Assembly (NCBI RefSeq): GCF_003385185.1
Contig: NZ_PQHZ01000014.1
Coordinates: 83,347 to 147,346 of the forward strand
DNA: 64,000 bases
From: Amycolatopsis palatopharyngis
Lineage (GTDB): Bacteria; Actinomycetota; Actinomycetes; Mycobacteriales; Pseudonocardiaceae
Direction: 5' to 3'
Position numbers and translations under genes: made by a program. The notes under the pieces were generated by a model. It worked only from the letters and a program-made list of their open reading frames with translations, was not told the DNA's origin and did no database searches. This document shows, one piece after another, positions 48,613 through 57,688 of the stretch. Positions within the stretch are counted from its first letter, which is position 1. Every line of letters starts with the position of its first letter.

Positions 48613-49830
48613 ATGTCAGAAGATCTGGTTAGGCTCGAACCGCCGGAGCAGAGCACACGCACCTATCTCACCGAGATCGTCATACCGATCTACAACGAGG
48701 AAAAGGTACTGGCTACCAGTATCCGCCGCCTGAACAACTATCTGTCAAAGAACTTTCCTTATCCATTCCTCATCACGATCGCGGACAACGGAAGCACCGA
48801 CGACAGTTGGAAGCTGGCCACCGAACTGTCCGGCGAACTGGCGCATGTGCGTGCCGTGCGGCTCGAGGCCAAGGGACGAGGCAGGGCGCTGCGGCATGTG
48901 TGGAGCACCAGCGAGGCAGAGGTCGTCTGTTATATGGATGTCGACCTGTCGATCGATCTGGACGCATTCCTGCCACTGGTGGCGCCCGTACTGTCCGGGC
49001 ACAGCGATCTGGCCATAGGAACGCGTTACGCCACCGGGTCCACCGTGGCCAGAACGCTGAAGAGGGCAGTTCTCTCGAGAAGCTACAACTTCCTGCTGCG
49101 CACCACGATGGGTGCGCGGTTCTCCGACGCCCAATGTGGATTCAAGGCAGGCCGCAGAGACGTCGTCCAGGCACTACTACCGGCGGTTGATGACAACAAG
49201 TGGTTCTTCGACACCGAACTGCTGTTGGTGGCCCAGCGCCACGGACTGCGAATCCACGAGGTGCCAGTGGACTGTCTGGACGATCCAGATACCTCTGTCG
49301 ATCTGTTCCGAACAGCGTATGACGACCTACTCGGGATGGCTCGCGTAGCCCGTCGCGTGGTATCCGACGCCCTTCGGGTTCCGTTACCGCCCAGCGCTCG
49401 ACGCGCGACACTTCCGGACGGCATCGCCAGACAGTTGCCGAGGTTCGCGATCATCGGCGTACTCAGCACGGTCGCGTACCTGGTGCTGTTCCTTCTACTC
49501 CGCACGGTGATGCCCACGCTGGGCGCCAATGCCGTGGCGCTGGTCAGCACCGCGATCCTGAACACCGCAGCGAACCGGCGCTTCACTTTCGGAGTCCGCG
49601 GGGCCGCCGACGCGATCCGGCACCAACTCGAAGGTGGCATCGACTTCGCCATCCGGCTAGCACTGAGTAGCGCCAGCGTTCTGGTGTTGAACGTATCCTG
49701 GCCGGACGCCTCGCCGACAATCGAACTGATCGTTGTCTATGCGGTTGTCGCGCTGTCCACAGTGCTCAGGTTTCTCCTACTACGGAACTGGGTTTTCCAC
49801 CCGAGGAGATTACGGGAAGGGTCACGGTGA
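48613..49830 (+). CDS. GT2 glycosyltransferase fused to GtrA membrane domain
   Basis: A 405-residue protein. An N-terminal GT-A domain of the dolichyl-phosphate sugar synthase type (EIVIPIYNEEKVL, ITIADNGSTDDSW, DVDLSIDLD as the DxD-like metal site, GTRYATGS, DAQCGFKAGRR) precedes a C-terminal GtrA domain with four predicted helices. It should transfer a sugar from a nucleotide donor to polyprenyl phosphate and help move it across the membrane. ATG at 48613 has a weak ribosome site. It overlaps the deacetylase gene by four bases, which suggests the two work on the same lipid-linked sugar. Confidence 0.88.
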   Translation: MSEDLVRLEPPEQSTRTYLTEIVIPIYNEEKVLATSIRRLNNYLSKNFPYPFLITIADNGSTDDSWKLATELSGELAHVRAVRLEAKGRGRALRHVWSTSEAEVVCYMDVDLSIDLDAFLPLVAPVLSGHSDLAIGTRYATGSTVARTLKRAVLSRSYNFLLRTTMGARFSDAQCGFKAGRRDVVQALLPAVDDNKWFFDTELLLVAQRHGLRIHEVPVDCLDDPDTSVDLFRTAYDDLLGMARVARRVVSDALRVPLPPSARRATLPDGIARQLPRFAIIGVLSTVAYLVLFLLLRTVMPTLGANAVALVSTAILNTAANRRFTFGVRGAADAIRHQLEGGIDFAIRLALSSASVLVLNVSWPDASPTIELIVVYAVVALSTVLRFLLLRNWVFHPRRLREGSR

Positions 49831-50666
49831 ACAAGCTTCTGATCATCAACGCCGACGACTACGGCTTGACGGATGCGGTGGCCCAAGGGATTTTGCGGGC
49901 GCATCGGGACGGTGCCGTCACCAGCACGTCGGTACTCGCGGTGGGACCGGCGGTTCGGCGTACGGCCGCCTGGCTGGCCGACGAACCCGAACTCGGCACG
50001 GGTGCGCACCTGGCACTGGTCGGCGAAGATCCACCCGTTCTGACCAGTCGTGAAATCCCGACACTGGTCACCGACGACGGCCGATTCCCGCTGACCTGGC
50101 GAGCCTTTCTCGCCCGCGCCGTGGCAGGCCGTGTCGACCCGGACGACATGGAGCGTGAGTTCGAAGCCCAACTGGAGAAGCTGACCGACGAGTGCGGGCT
50201 CCAGCTGACCCATCTGGACACTCATCAGCATCTCCACCTGTGGCCCTCGGTGGCACGCGTCGTCCTCGCCCTGGCCCTTCGGTGGAACATCGGCGCCGTC
50301 CGGTTGCCCACCAGCCACGCCCACGGCCCAAAGGGTGCGGGAATTCGCCTGTTGAGCAGGCGCCTGCGGGCTCGCATCCGGGCAGCGGGCCTGGCCGCCC
50401 CCGAGGACTACGGCGGGCTCGACGAGGCCGGCGACCTCACACTTCCCCGTTTCGTGAGGACCCTGGAACAGCTGGCTGGCTCCGCCGCCGCCAGCATAGA
50501 GATCAACTGTCATCCTGGCGAGGCAGGCGACTCAGCCCGCGCGCGGTACGCCTGGAACTACAGCTGGGGCGGCGAACTGGCCGCGCTGACGAGCCCGGAA
50601 CTGGCTGACACCATCGGCAGGCACGGTTTCCGTACCGGTAGCTACGCGGATCTTTCGGTGTCCTGA
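49827..50666 (+). CDS. YdjC/ChbG/HpnK-family carbohydrate deacetylase
   Basis: A 279-residue deacetylase-like enzyme. The family marks are NADDYGLTDAVAQGI (metal Asp pair) and the metal His residues in LTHLDTHQHLHLWPSV, then EINCHPGE. In this family ChbG removes an acetyl group from chitooligosaccharides and HpnK acts in hopanoid glycan tailoring. GTG at 49827 overlaps the stop of the GT2-GtrA gene (GTGA), so they are coupled. Deacetylation of a polyprenyl-linked N-acetyl sugar to a free amino sugar is my inference. Confidence 0.88.
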   Translation: MNKLLIINADDYGLTDAVAQGILRAHRDGAVTSTSVLAVGPAVRRTAAWLADEPELGTGAHLALVGEDPPVLTSREIPTLVTDDGRFPLTWRAFLARAVAGRVDPDDMEREFEAQLEKLTDECGLQLTHLDTHQHLHLWPSVARVVLALALRWNIGAVRLPTSHAHGPKGAGIRLLSRRLRARIRAAGLAAPEDYGGLDEAGDLTLPRFVRTLEQLAGSAAASIEINCHPGEAGDSARARYAWNYSWGGELAALTSPELADTIGRHGFRTGSYADLSVS

Positions 50667-50746
50667 CGGAGACATGGGAACCATGCGGGGTGGCTGCGCA
50701 TGCGGGAAGATGCAGACGGGCATCCGTTGACGGGACGATCTGTGTC

Positions 50747-51937
50747 ATGCCCGATCTACTGAACAGTGCGGACGTCCTGTTGGCCGACGCCGCGCGGCGG
50801 CATGCCGCGAACGCGCGGCTGCGCGAGGCCGGTCCGGTCCATCTCATCGCCCTGCAGTCCGGCGAGAAGGGCTGGTTGGTGACCGGTCACGACGCCGCCC
50901 GAGCAGCGCTCAACGACGTCAGATTGCAGGGCAGGACGGCGACGGTCGGCAACGGCCGAAACATGCCCGATGAGCTACGGCGCGCGATGAACAGCCACAT
51001 GCTCAACGTCGGGCCACCCGATCACACTCGCCTTCGGCGGCTGGTCTCGGCCGCGTTCACCCGCCGCAGGATGGAACAGATGCGTCCGCGGATCCAGCGG
51101 TTCACCGATGACCTGCTCGATGCGACGGGCACCGCGGACAGCGCGGACCTGATCGCGGCACTCGCGCTGCCGTTGCCGCTGCAGGTGCTGACCGACTTGT
51201 TCGGGATTCCCGAGGAGGACAGCAGCGCCTTCCACGGCTGGACCAACACCCTCACCTCGGGTGCGCTCGCGCTCGACCAGCTCAATGCGGCGGCCGGGCA
51301 GATGATCGACTATGTGCGACTCCTGCTCGACCAGAAGCGACGCGCTCCGCAACCCGACCTGCTCTCCGCCCTGGTCGCCGTGCGCGACGGCGAGGACCGC
51401 CTGAACGAGGACGAACTGACCTCGATGGTCTTCCTGCTGCTCACCGCAGGCCACGAGACCACGGTCAATCTCATCGGCAACGGCATCCTCACCCTGCTGG
51501 CGAATCCGATCGAACTGCGTCGTCTGCGGGCCGATCCGGGCCTGCTGCCCGGTGCCGTGGAGGAGACGCTCCGGTACGAGAGCCCCGTACAGGTGGCGCT
51601 GCGGTTCAGCACCGAGCCGGTGGAACTAGCCGGTGTCCTGATCCCGGCCGGGTCAACGGTGCTGGTCTCCTTGCTCGCCGCGAACCGCGATCCGGGGAGG
51701 TTCCCGGACCCAGATCAGGTACGCCTGAACCGGGCGGACAATGCCCAACTGGCTTTCGGATACGGCTACCACCACTGCATCGGAGCTCCACTGGCCCGGC
51801 TCGAAGGTGTGATCGCCATCGGCTCACTCCTCGCCCGGTTCCCCCGGCTCCGGCTCGCCAGGCCGCCGGAGACATTGCGATGGCGCAACAGCATGATCAT
51901 GCACGGACTGTCCGAACTCCCGGTTCACCTTCGCTGA
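50747..51937 (+). CDS. cytochrome P450
   Basis: A 396-residue class I bacterial P450. The oxygen-activating I-helix motif LLTAGHETTVN has its Thr, the ExxR pair is EETLR, and the haem loop is FGYGYHHCIGAPLARLE with the thiolate Cys344. It is complete. ATG at 50747 is chosen by family length. It lies on the plus strand 80 bases after the deacetylase gene and ends at a large hairpin. It is likely a tailoring hydroxylase; the substrate is unknown. No ferredoxin is in the window. Confidence 0.93.
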   Translation: MPDLLNSADVLLADAARRHAANARLREAGPVHLIALQSGEKGWLVTGHDAARAALNDVRLQGRTATVGNGRNMPDELRRAMNSHMLNVGPPDHTRLRRLVSAAFTRRRMEQMRPRIQRFTDDLLDATGTADSADLIAALALPLPLQVLTDLFGIPEEDSSAFHGWTNTLTSGALALDQLNAAAGQMIDYVRLLLDQKRRAPQPDLLSALVAVRDGEDRLNEDELTSMVFLLLTAGHETTVNLIGNGILTLLANPIELRRLRADPGLLPGAVEETLRYESPVQVALRFSTEPVELAGVLIPAGSTVLVSLLAANRDPGRFPDPDQVRLNRADNAQLAFGYGYHHCIGAPLARLEGVIAIGSLLARFPRLRLARPPETLRWRNSMIMHGLSELPVHLR

Positions 51938-51942
51938 CGGAT

Positions 51943-51980
51943 GCGGCCGGGGCCACGGTGTTCACCGTGGCCCCGGCCGC
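51943..51980. terminator. 18-bp perfect hairpin between convergent P450 and methyltransferase genes
   Basis: GCGGCCGGGGCCACGGTG (51943-51960) and its exact reverse complement (51963-51980) leave only two bases between them, so the real loop opens some pairs. Bidirectional terminator. Confidence 0.9.
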
Positions 51981-52014
51981 TGTGACAGACCGCCAGGCTC
52001 CGTGCCGAGGAACG

Positions 52015-53031
52015 TCAGACGGGCCTGGCCTCGATGATCGACAGACCTCTGGTTGGGATGATCCGTACCAACTCGAAGCCTGTCTCCGCGAACAACTTCT
52101 CGTGCTGCACGCGGCTACGGCTTCCACCGCCGCGCATGGTCAGCAGCAACAGGTCGTACAACTTTCCCCAGTCGAACTCGTCGCCCGGCTCAGCCACCGG
52201 TTCGATCACCAGTAACCGTCCCTGCGCACCGATCGCCGTACGCACCGCCCGCAACAACGCGATCGCGCCTTCGTCATCGAGGTCGTACAGCGCTCGTTTG
52301 ACCACGTATGCGTCTCCACCCGCCGGAACGGTCGAAGTGAAGTCACCACCGACCACGGAGCACCGGTCCGCGATGCCCCGATCAGCCAGCACCGGGCCGG
52401 CCGCGGCGATCACGTGCGGCTGATCGAACAGCACCCCGCGCACACTGGGAAACTCCGTCAGCACAGCGCTCAGGAATGCACCGTTACCGCCACCTACGTC
52501 AACGATGGTGGCGAAGCCGCCCCACTCGTACGCCGGCAGGAGTGCCTTTACCTCCCTGCCGGTCACGGCCTTCTGCGAGGCATCGAAACGCGCGGAGTCC
52601 GCGGGGTTGTTCGCCATATGGCTCCAGTAGTCCGTCCCATGAGCGCGATCGAACGCCGCCTCCCCGGTGCGCAGGCTGTGTTCGAACATGGCCCATGCCT
52701 GAATATCCGCTGCCAGCAACGGATACGCGGCCCGCAACGATCGTGGGTGGCCGGTGCACAGTGGCTTCCCGAGCGAGGTCAGTGCGAACACCTCCGGCTC
52801 TACTTCGGAAAACACGCCCCGACAGGCCAGTGCCCGCAACAGCCGCAACAACGACGGCGGATGTGTACTCGTCAGCTCCGCCAGGTCCGCCACGGAACGC
52901 GGGCCCTCCTCCAGAAAGTCGGCGACCCCGATCTCGCACGCCGCACGTAGCGCGAACGGGACGACGTAGTCCGCCATCTCGGTCAGCCGCACTACCGACT
53001 GCACATCCGAACCCGCATTCACAACAGCCAC
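52015..53031 (-). CDS. SAM-dependent O-methyltransferase (hydroxyindole/AzmE type)
   Basis: A 338-residue small-molecule O-methyltransferase. The N-terminal winged-helix dimerisation domain (YVVPFALRAACEIGVADFL, LLRLLRALACRGVF) is followed by the Rossmann domain with the SAM site IVDVGGGNGAFLSAVL and the catalytic region KRALYDLDDEGAIALLR. Family members methylate hydroxyls of aromatic polyketides and other antibiotics. Several GTG codons crowd the start; I take the one at 53031 with GGGAG upstream. Last gene of the minus-strand unit from 55733. Confidence 0.9.
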   Translation of the reverse strand: MAVVNAGSDVQSVVRLTEMADYVVPFALRAACEIGVADFLEEGPRSVADLAELTSTHPPSLLRLLRALACRGVFSEVEPEVFALTSLGKPLCTGHPRSLRAAYPLLAADIQAWAMFEHSLRTGEAAFDRAHGTDYWSHMANNPADSARFDASQKAVTGREVKALLPAYEWGGFATIVDVGGGNGAFLSAVLTEFPSVRGVLFDQPHVIAAAGPVLADRGIADRCSVVGGDFTSTVPAGGDAYVVKRALYDLDDEGAIALLRAVRTAIGAQGRLLVIEPVAEPGDEFDWGKLYDLLLLTMRGGGSRSRVQHEKLFAETGFELVRIIPTRGLSIIEARPV

Positions 53032-53161
53032 CACAACTCCCAACTACTAGCGGCACGACAGCGAAGGCCGACCGAGCACGGCGCCGCGGCACAACGGCCA
53101 CCGCATCGTGATCGGCCGGCATGACACACCTACGGTCGGTCCTCGAACGTCCGTGGCGGAA

Positions 53162-53581
53162 TCAGGCGCCGTCGCGAGGGCTGTTCTGGTACGCGGCCAG
53201 GTGCCACTCGCCGTCGTGCTTGACGACGAGCCAGGAGGCGCGGATGGCCTGTGCGGCCGACACCTCGGTCTCCCCCGGCCCGAGCACGCCGCCCTGAGTG
53301 ATCAACAGGGCGCACTCGGAGTCGAAGAACCTCAGGTCGATCGGCTGCCCCGTCACCTGCGTGCCCTTGTACTGCTGGGCGAATGCCTCCGCCATATAGG
53401 AACGGATCTCGTCGCGGCCCTTCCGGTACACACCGGGCAGGATGATGCTCCCGTCCTCGGTGAAGACTCCGGCGAAGGCGTCGGCGTCGTGGGCGGCCCA
53501 GGCCTGGACGATGCGGGACGGTAGGTCCGCGACCGCCGCCTTGTCGGCGTCGGTGGGACCCGCGTTGGCAACTGTCGTCAT
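53162..53581 (-). CDS. SgcJ/EcaC-family NTF2-fold protein
   Basis: A 139-residue NTF2/SnoaL-fold protein: IVQAWAAHDADAFAGVFTEDGSIILPG, KGRDEIRSYMAEAFAQQYKGTQV, SWLVVKHDGEWHLAAYQNSP. This matches the SgcJ/EcaC group found in enediyne and other antibiotic clusters. The fold can act as enzyme or as binding protein. ATG at 53581 has CAGGAGAAG upstream. It lies between two methyltransferase genes on the same strand. Confidence 0.8.
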   Translation of the reverse strand: MTTVANAGPTDADKAAVADLPSRIVQAWAAHDADAFAGVFTEDGSIILPGVYRKGRDEIRSYMAEAFAQQYKGTQVTGQPIDLRFFDSECALLITQGGVLGPGETEVSAAQAIRASWLVVKHDGEWHLAAYQNSPRDGA

Positions 53582-53705
53582 GTCTTCTCCTGCTCGTCAT
53601 TGAGGTCGGCACATCTCTGCCGCGACCCGTGCGATTCAACGATTCCAGCCGCCCCGCACGCAGGCGTCTCCTCGAGTGCGATCAGCGAGGGTCGTACGGA
53701 GGACG

Positions 53706-54413
53706 TCATCGAGGCCGGTGCGCGCGCACCATCAGTGAGACACCCGGCAGCGATGTGACCGGCAGATAGCGTTCGGCGGCGACTATCGCCGAGAGCCCAG
53801 CATTCACCAGCGGGTGCAGTTCCTGCAGATCGCTACCGCTCGACGTACGGCGGCGCCAAGCTACGACGGGCCGCAGTAACACGTTCCAGCTCCAGAGCCG
53901 GTCGATAACCAGACCAGCCTGCTCAACGGCGGTGGAGAGACCGTTTCGATCGTAGCGGCGTACATGCCCGACGGCCTCGTCGTGCGCGGACCACAACGCC
54001 GAGTCACATGGCACCGTGATCAGTGCCGCGCCGCCGGGCCGCAGCACCCGGGCGATCTCGCAGGCGGCCCGGTGATCGTCCTCGATGTGCTCGAGCACAT
54101 CGAATGCCGTGACCACGCCGAAAGCAGCTGATTCCAGCGGCAGCTCGCAGGCATCGGCGAGCATCGCCTCGACGCCGCGCTCTCTGGCGATGGACACCGC
54201 GACCTCCGAGGTGTCGGTCGCCAGTGCCCGCCAACCGTGCTCGAGGAGCACCTTGGTGTTGCCACCACCGGCGGCGCCGATGTCCAGCGCCCTGGCACCC
54301 CGCGCCGGCTGCGGCAGTCGCCGGAGTTCCCGTGCCAGTACGGCCCTGCGCTCGCGGTACCACCAGTGCCGGTCCTCGAGTTCGGTGAGGCGCCGGATCT
54401 CGCCACTCTGCAT
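53706..54413 (-). CDS. class I SAM-dependent methyltransferase
   Basis: A 235-residue methyltransferase with ALDIGAAGGGNTKVLLEHG (SAM loop), VVTAFDVLEHIEDD and VLRPGGAALITVP. The N-terminal HWWYRERRAVL block is typical of Methyltransf_11/23 members next to polyprenyl-glycan glycosyltransferases. It starts 12 bases after the GT2-GtrA gene, so the two are co-transcribed. Acceptor unknown: glycolipid or small molecule. Confidence 0.88.
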   Translation of the reverse strand: MQSGEIRRLTELEDRHWWYRERRAVLARELRRLPQPARGARALDIGAAGGGNTKVLLEHGWRALATDTSEVAVSIARERGVEAMLADACELPLESAAFGVVTAFDVLEHIEDDHRAACEIARVLRPGGAALITVPCDSALWSAHDEAVGHVRRYDRNGLSTAVEQAGLVIDRLWSWNVLLRPVVAWRRRTSSGSDLQELHPLVNAGLSAIVAAERYLPVTSLPGVSLMVRAHRPR

Positions 54414-54425
54414 CGGCAGGCCCTT

Positions 54426-55733
54426 TCAGTCTCGCCCGCGCCGGAAGACCCAGCGGTCAAGTCCGATGAATCTCAGCACGGTCATCAGTAGGTCGGCGGC
54501 GAGCAGCACCACCACCTCGGTGGTTCTTCCGGCACCAGGAGCGAGTTCGAGCACCACGACAACGGTTCCGGTGGTGACGACGTAGTGGGCGGCGAAGAGC
54601 ATCGCCGCCCTGAGGTGCATGCCGATCCGGGGAACACGGGCCCTGGTGAACGTCCAAGCGCGGTTCGCTTCCGTATTGAAGAGGGCCGAAACCAACAGGG
54701 CACCGAAATTGGCCAGAGCAGGCGAGGTCAGGTCCCGCAGCGCGAGATAGACAAGTACGTAAAGCACCCCGGACAGCGCCCCGACCAGACCGAACAGCAG
54801 GAACTTCAGTAGCGTGACCGCACGCGGCTGACGGATTTCCCGGCTCGACGCGATCACCGGGCGCGGCGCGGGTTTGGGCACGACGGCATCAGCTCGCCCG
54901 GTGGTGATCGCGTACAGAACCCGCGTGAGCTTTGCCAGCTCCTGCCGGCGGGTCGCCGCCGCCCGCGGTGCGCCTTCCACAGGGTCCGCGAGCGGCAGCC
55001 GATGTACGATCAGTCCGTTGTGCTCTGCCAGTAACAGTAGTTCGGTATCGAAGAAGCAGCCGTCGTCCGCGACATTGCCGAGAAGCGGGACGACCGCATC
55101 CCGTCGCGCGGCCGTCATCCGGGTACGCGAACGACCGGAGTCGACCCCGAACACGAAACGGATCAGGCGCTGGTATGTCCGGGAAACCCGGTCGGCTCCG
55201 TCCACGTCCCGCGTCATCGGTCTCCGTGTCGGCACGCTGCCCGAGACGAGGTCACAACGACCTTCCCGCAATGGCCGGATCAGCGGCAACAACGCGTCGA
55301 TCCACACAACCGGATCGCCGTCGAGGAAGGCGACGATCTCGGCCTCGCTCTCCCGCCACACTGTGCGCAGCGCGGCACCGTGCCCTCGAACCCGGAGTTT
55401 CCTCACCCGCACGGCCGGAAGTTCGTATGCCAGCGCCGCTGCCCACTGTTCCGCGCCTTCGACGTCGCCGCTGTCGAGAACAGTGATGCGCCAAGGCGCC
55501 GACAGGGATCGAGCCAGACGGAGGTGCAGGCCGCGCACTCTCGACTCGAGAACGCGCCGGTCGGCACACAACGGGATGACGATCTCCACACCGACCGTGG
55601 CCGCTGTCGCCGTTGCGACCGGTGTGGCCGCAACGGCGTCGAAGATGCCGTCCCCGCGACTCACCACGACGGGCCGGTGTCCCGGATCTTGGTCCACGAC
55701 CTGTCCTCTCGCACTCGGCGTTCGCGGGTTCAT
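54426..55733 (-). CDS. divergent GT2-GtrA fusion protein
   Basis: A 435-residue paralogue of the protein encoded at 48613. It keeps the overall GT2 plus GtrA layout (GtrA helices from LLKFLLFGLVGALSGVLYVLVYLAL onward). In the GT domain, the nucleotide-binding loop is changed (VIPLCADRRVLES instead of VIPIYNEEKVLAT; the following loop LDSGDVEG instead of ADNGSTDD), and the metal site is FLDGDPVVWIDA. A 45-residue N-terminal extension is added. It may be inactive or act on another donor. It is divergent from the AMP-ligase gene. Confidence 0.85.
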   Translation of the reverse strand: MNPRTPSARGQVVDQDPGHRPVVVSRGDGIFDAVAATPVATATAATVGVEIVIPLCADRRVLESRVRGLHLRLARSLSAPWRITVLDSGDVEGAEQWAAALAYELPAVRVRKLRVRGHGAALRTVWRESEAEIVAFLDGDPVVWIDALLPLIRPLREGRCDLVSGSVPTRRPMTRDVDGADRVSRTYQRLIRFVFGVDSGRSRTRMTAARRDAVVPLLGNVADDGCFFDTELLLLAEHNGLIVHRLPLADPVEGAPRAAATRRQELAKLTRVLYAITTGRADAVVPKPAPRPVIASSREIRQPRAVTLLKFLLFGLVGALSGVLYVLVYLALRDLTSPALANFGALLVSALFNTEANRAWTFTRARVPRIGMHLRAAMLFAAHYVVTTGTVVVVLELAPGAGRTTEVVVLLAADLLMTVLRFIGLDRWVFRRGRD

Positions 55734-55898
55734 CGTGGTCTCGGCGGCGCGTAGTACGCATCTCTCTGGCTGCTGTCACCAAGCGGCCGTACACGCAGCC
55801 GGGAAGTAGCGCATAGCCACGCGTCGCCGAGAGGATGAGAACCGATTGGCGAAGCGGCGATGCCGATCTCGCCAGGCAACGGGAGAAGGGCTGGTTCG

Positions 55899-57566
55899 AT
55901 GTCCGGAGAAGCCAGATCAAGCCGCACAGGAACCGTCTCGTGGCCTGCCGACGTCGTCAGACGCTACGTCGAGGACGGGTACTGGACCGGTGAACCGATT
56001 GGCGCGCGTCTGCTTGCGACCGCTGCCGAGGTTCCGGACAAGGTCGCGCTTGTGGACGGCGAGCTTCGCCTGACCTACCGCGAGCTGATGGAGCGGGTAG
56101 ATGGTGCGGCCCTCCGGTTGCACGCACTCGGACTCCGCCCGGACGACCGCATCGTGGTCCAGCTGCCGAACCGCTGGGAGTTCGTCGTCCTTACCCTGGC
56201 GTGCTTCCGGCTCGGCGTACTGCCGGTCATGGCGCTGCCCGCACACCGCAAGCACGAGATCGGTCATCTCGTCGAACAGGCCGAAGCCAAAGCTCTCGCC
56301 GTCCCGGCTCATACGGGGGACTTCGATCACCAGGCGATGGCGGAAGGTGTCGCGGCGGAGTCCGGCTTCGTCCAGCACGTCCTCGTCGCCGGTACGGCGG
56401 CCAGGGCAGGCAGTGTCCCGCTGGGGGAACTGTGCATGCCCGCCTCGGTGCCGGTGGAAGCACGCACCGAACTCGACCGGCTCGCCCCGGAGAGCCGATC
56501 TGTCGCCCTGTTCCTGCTGTCAGGAGGGACAACGGGGCTACCGAAGCTGATCGCCCGCACGCACGACGACTACGCCTACGGGGCCACGTGCTCCGCGGCG
56601 GTATGCGGCTTCGGTCCAGAGACGGTCTACCTGGCGCTGCTGCCGATGAGCCACAACTTCACCCTGGCAGGTCCCGGAGTACTGGGAACGTTGCTGACAG
56701 GCGGACGGGTGGTGATCGGCTCCTCCCCAGCGGCAGTACCCGCGTTCGAGCTGATCGAGCGCGAGCGGGTGACGGTCACGTCGGTGGTTCCGGCGATCGT
56801 GCAACGGTGGCTGGACCAGCACGATTCGCTGCGGAAGCACGGCATCGACTCGCTCGGTCTCCTGCAGGTCGGTGGCGCGCGCCTGGCCGACCATATCGCC
56901 CAACGTGTCGACCCGGTCCTAGGTTGCCGGCTCCAGCAGGGATACGGCATGGCCGAGGGACTGATCTGCTTCACCCGCCCGCACGACGACGAAGCCGTCA
57001 CCTGTCACACCCAGGGCAGGCCGATCAGTGAGGGCGACGAGGTCCTGGTGGTCGACGAGAACGACGAGCCGGTGGCTCCCGGCCAACCCGGAGCACTACT
57101 CACCCGCGGCCCCTACACAGTTCGCGGGTACTACCGGGCCCCGGAGCACAATGCCCTCGCGTTCACCGTCGACGGCTGGTATCGGACCGGCGACGTCGTC
57201 CGGCAACTGACAAACGGAAATTTGATCATCGAAGGCAGAGACAAGGACATGATCAACCGCGGCGGCGAGAAGATCTCCGCCGAGGAGGTCGAGAACTTCG
57301 CCTATCAGGTCGATGGCATCCTTCAGGCCGCCGCGGTGGCGATGCCGGATCCCGAACTCGGCGAACGTGTCTGTCTCTACATCGTGCCGCGCGCGGGAGA
57401 ACAGATCGATCTGGGGGACGTTCTCGCGGTGCTGGAGCAGGCCGGGGTCGCCCGCTTCAAACATCCGGATCGGCTCGTCCTCGTCGACGCCCTGCCGGTG
57501 ACGAACATCGGCAAAATCGACAAAAAAGCCCTGCGCGAGGACATCACCGCACGAATGGCCGCCTGA
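55899..57566 (+). CDS. aryl-acid AMP ligase (salicylate/2,3-dihydroxybenzoate-AMP ligase family)
   Basis: A 555-residue stand-alone adenylating enzyme of the DhbE/EntE/MbtA type. The P-loop SGGTTGLPK is at 208-216, the DhbE-like ARTHDDY follows, then His252-Asn253 of the aryl-carboxylate pocket, the GYGMAEG motif, the YRTGD hinge and the catalytic Lys in NIGKIDKKALRE. It activates an aromatic acid as AMP ester and loads it on a carrier protein or CoA. The position of DhbE Ser240 (Cys in MbtA) is Gly258, so the acid may be neither DHB nor salicylate. GGAGAAGG precedes ATG 55899; an ATG at 55860 is an alternative. No carrier protein is seen nearby. Confidence 0.9.
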   Translation: MSGEARSSRTGTVSWPADVVRRYVEDGYWTGEPIGARLLATAAEVPDKVALVDGELRLTYRELMERVDGAALRLHALGLRPDDRIVVQLPNRWEFVVLTLACFRLGVLPVMALPAHRKHEIGHLVEQAEAKALAVPAHTGDFDHQAMAEGVAAESGFVQHVLVAGTAARAGSVPLGELCMPASVPVEARTELDRLAPESRSVALFLLSGGTTGLPKLIARTHDDYAYGATCSAAVCGFGPETVYLALLPMSHNFTLAGPGVLGTLLTGGRVVIGSSPAAVPAFELIERERVTVTSVVPAIVQRWLDQHDSLRKHGIDSLGLLQVGGARLADHIAQRVDPVLGCRLQQGYGMAEGLICFTRPHDDEAVTCHTQGRPISEGDEVLVVDENDEPVAPGQPGALLTRGPYTVRGYYRAPEHNALAFTVDGWYRTGDVVRQLTNGNLIIEGRDKDMINRGGEKISAEEVENFAYQVDGILQAAAVAMPDPELGERVCLYIVPRAGEQIDLGDVLAVLEQAGVARFKHPDRLVLVDALPVTNIGKIDKKALREDITARMAA

Positions 57567-57622
57567 GCCCCGCCCCGGAAGGGCCGCGAATCGTCCATCT
57601 TCGAACAGCGGTGCACGAGTGG

Positions 57623-57657
57623 TGGTGGCCGCACCCGGATACGAGGTGCGGCCACCA
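57623..57657. terminator. 13-bp hairpin between AMP-ligase and AraC genes
   Basis: TGGTGGCCGCACC (57623-57635) and GGTGCGGCCACCA (57645-57657) pair perfectly around a nine-base loop between convergent genes. Confidence 0.85.
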
Positions 57658-57688
57658 GACTCTGTCCAATGCGGACAGCGACCCGTGG

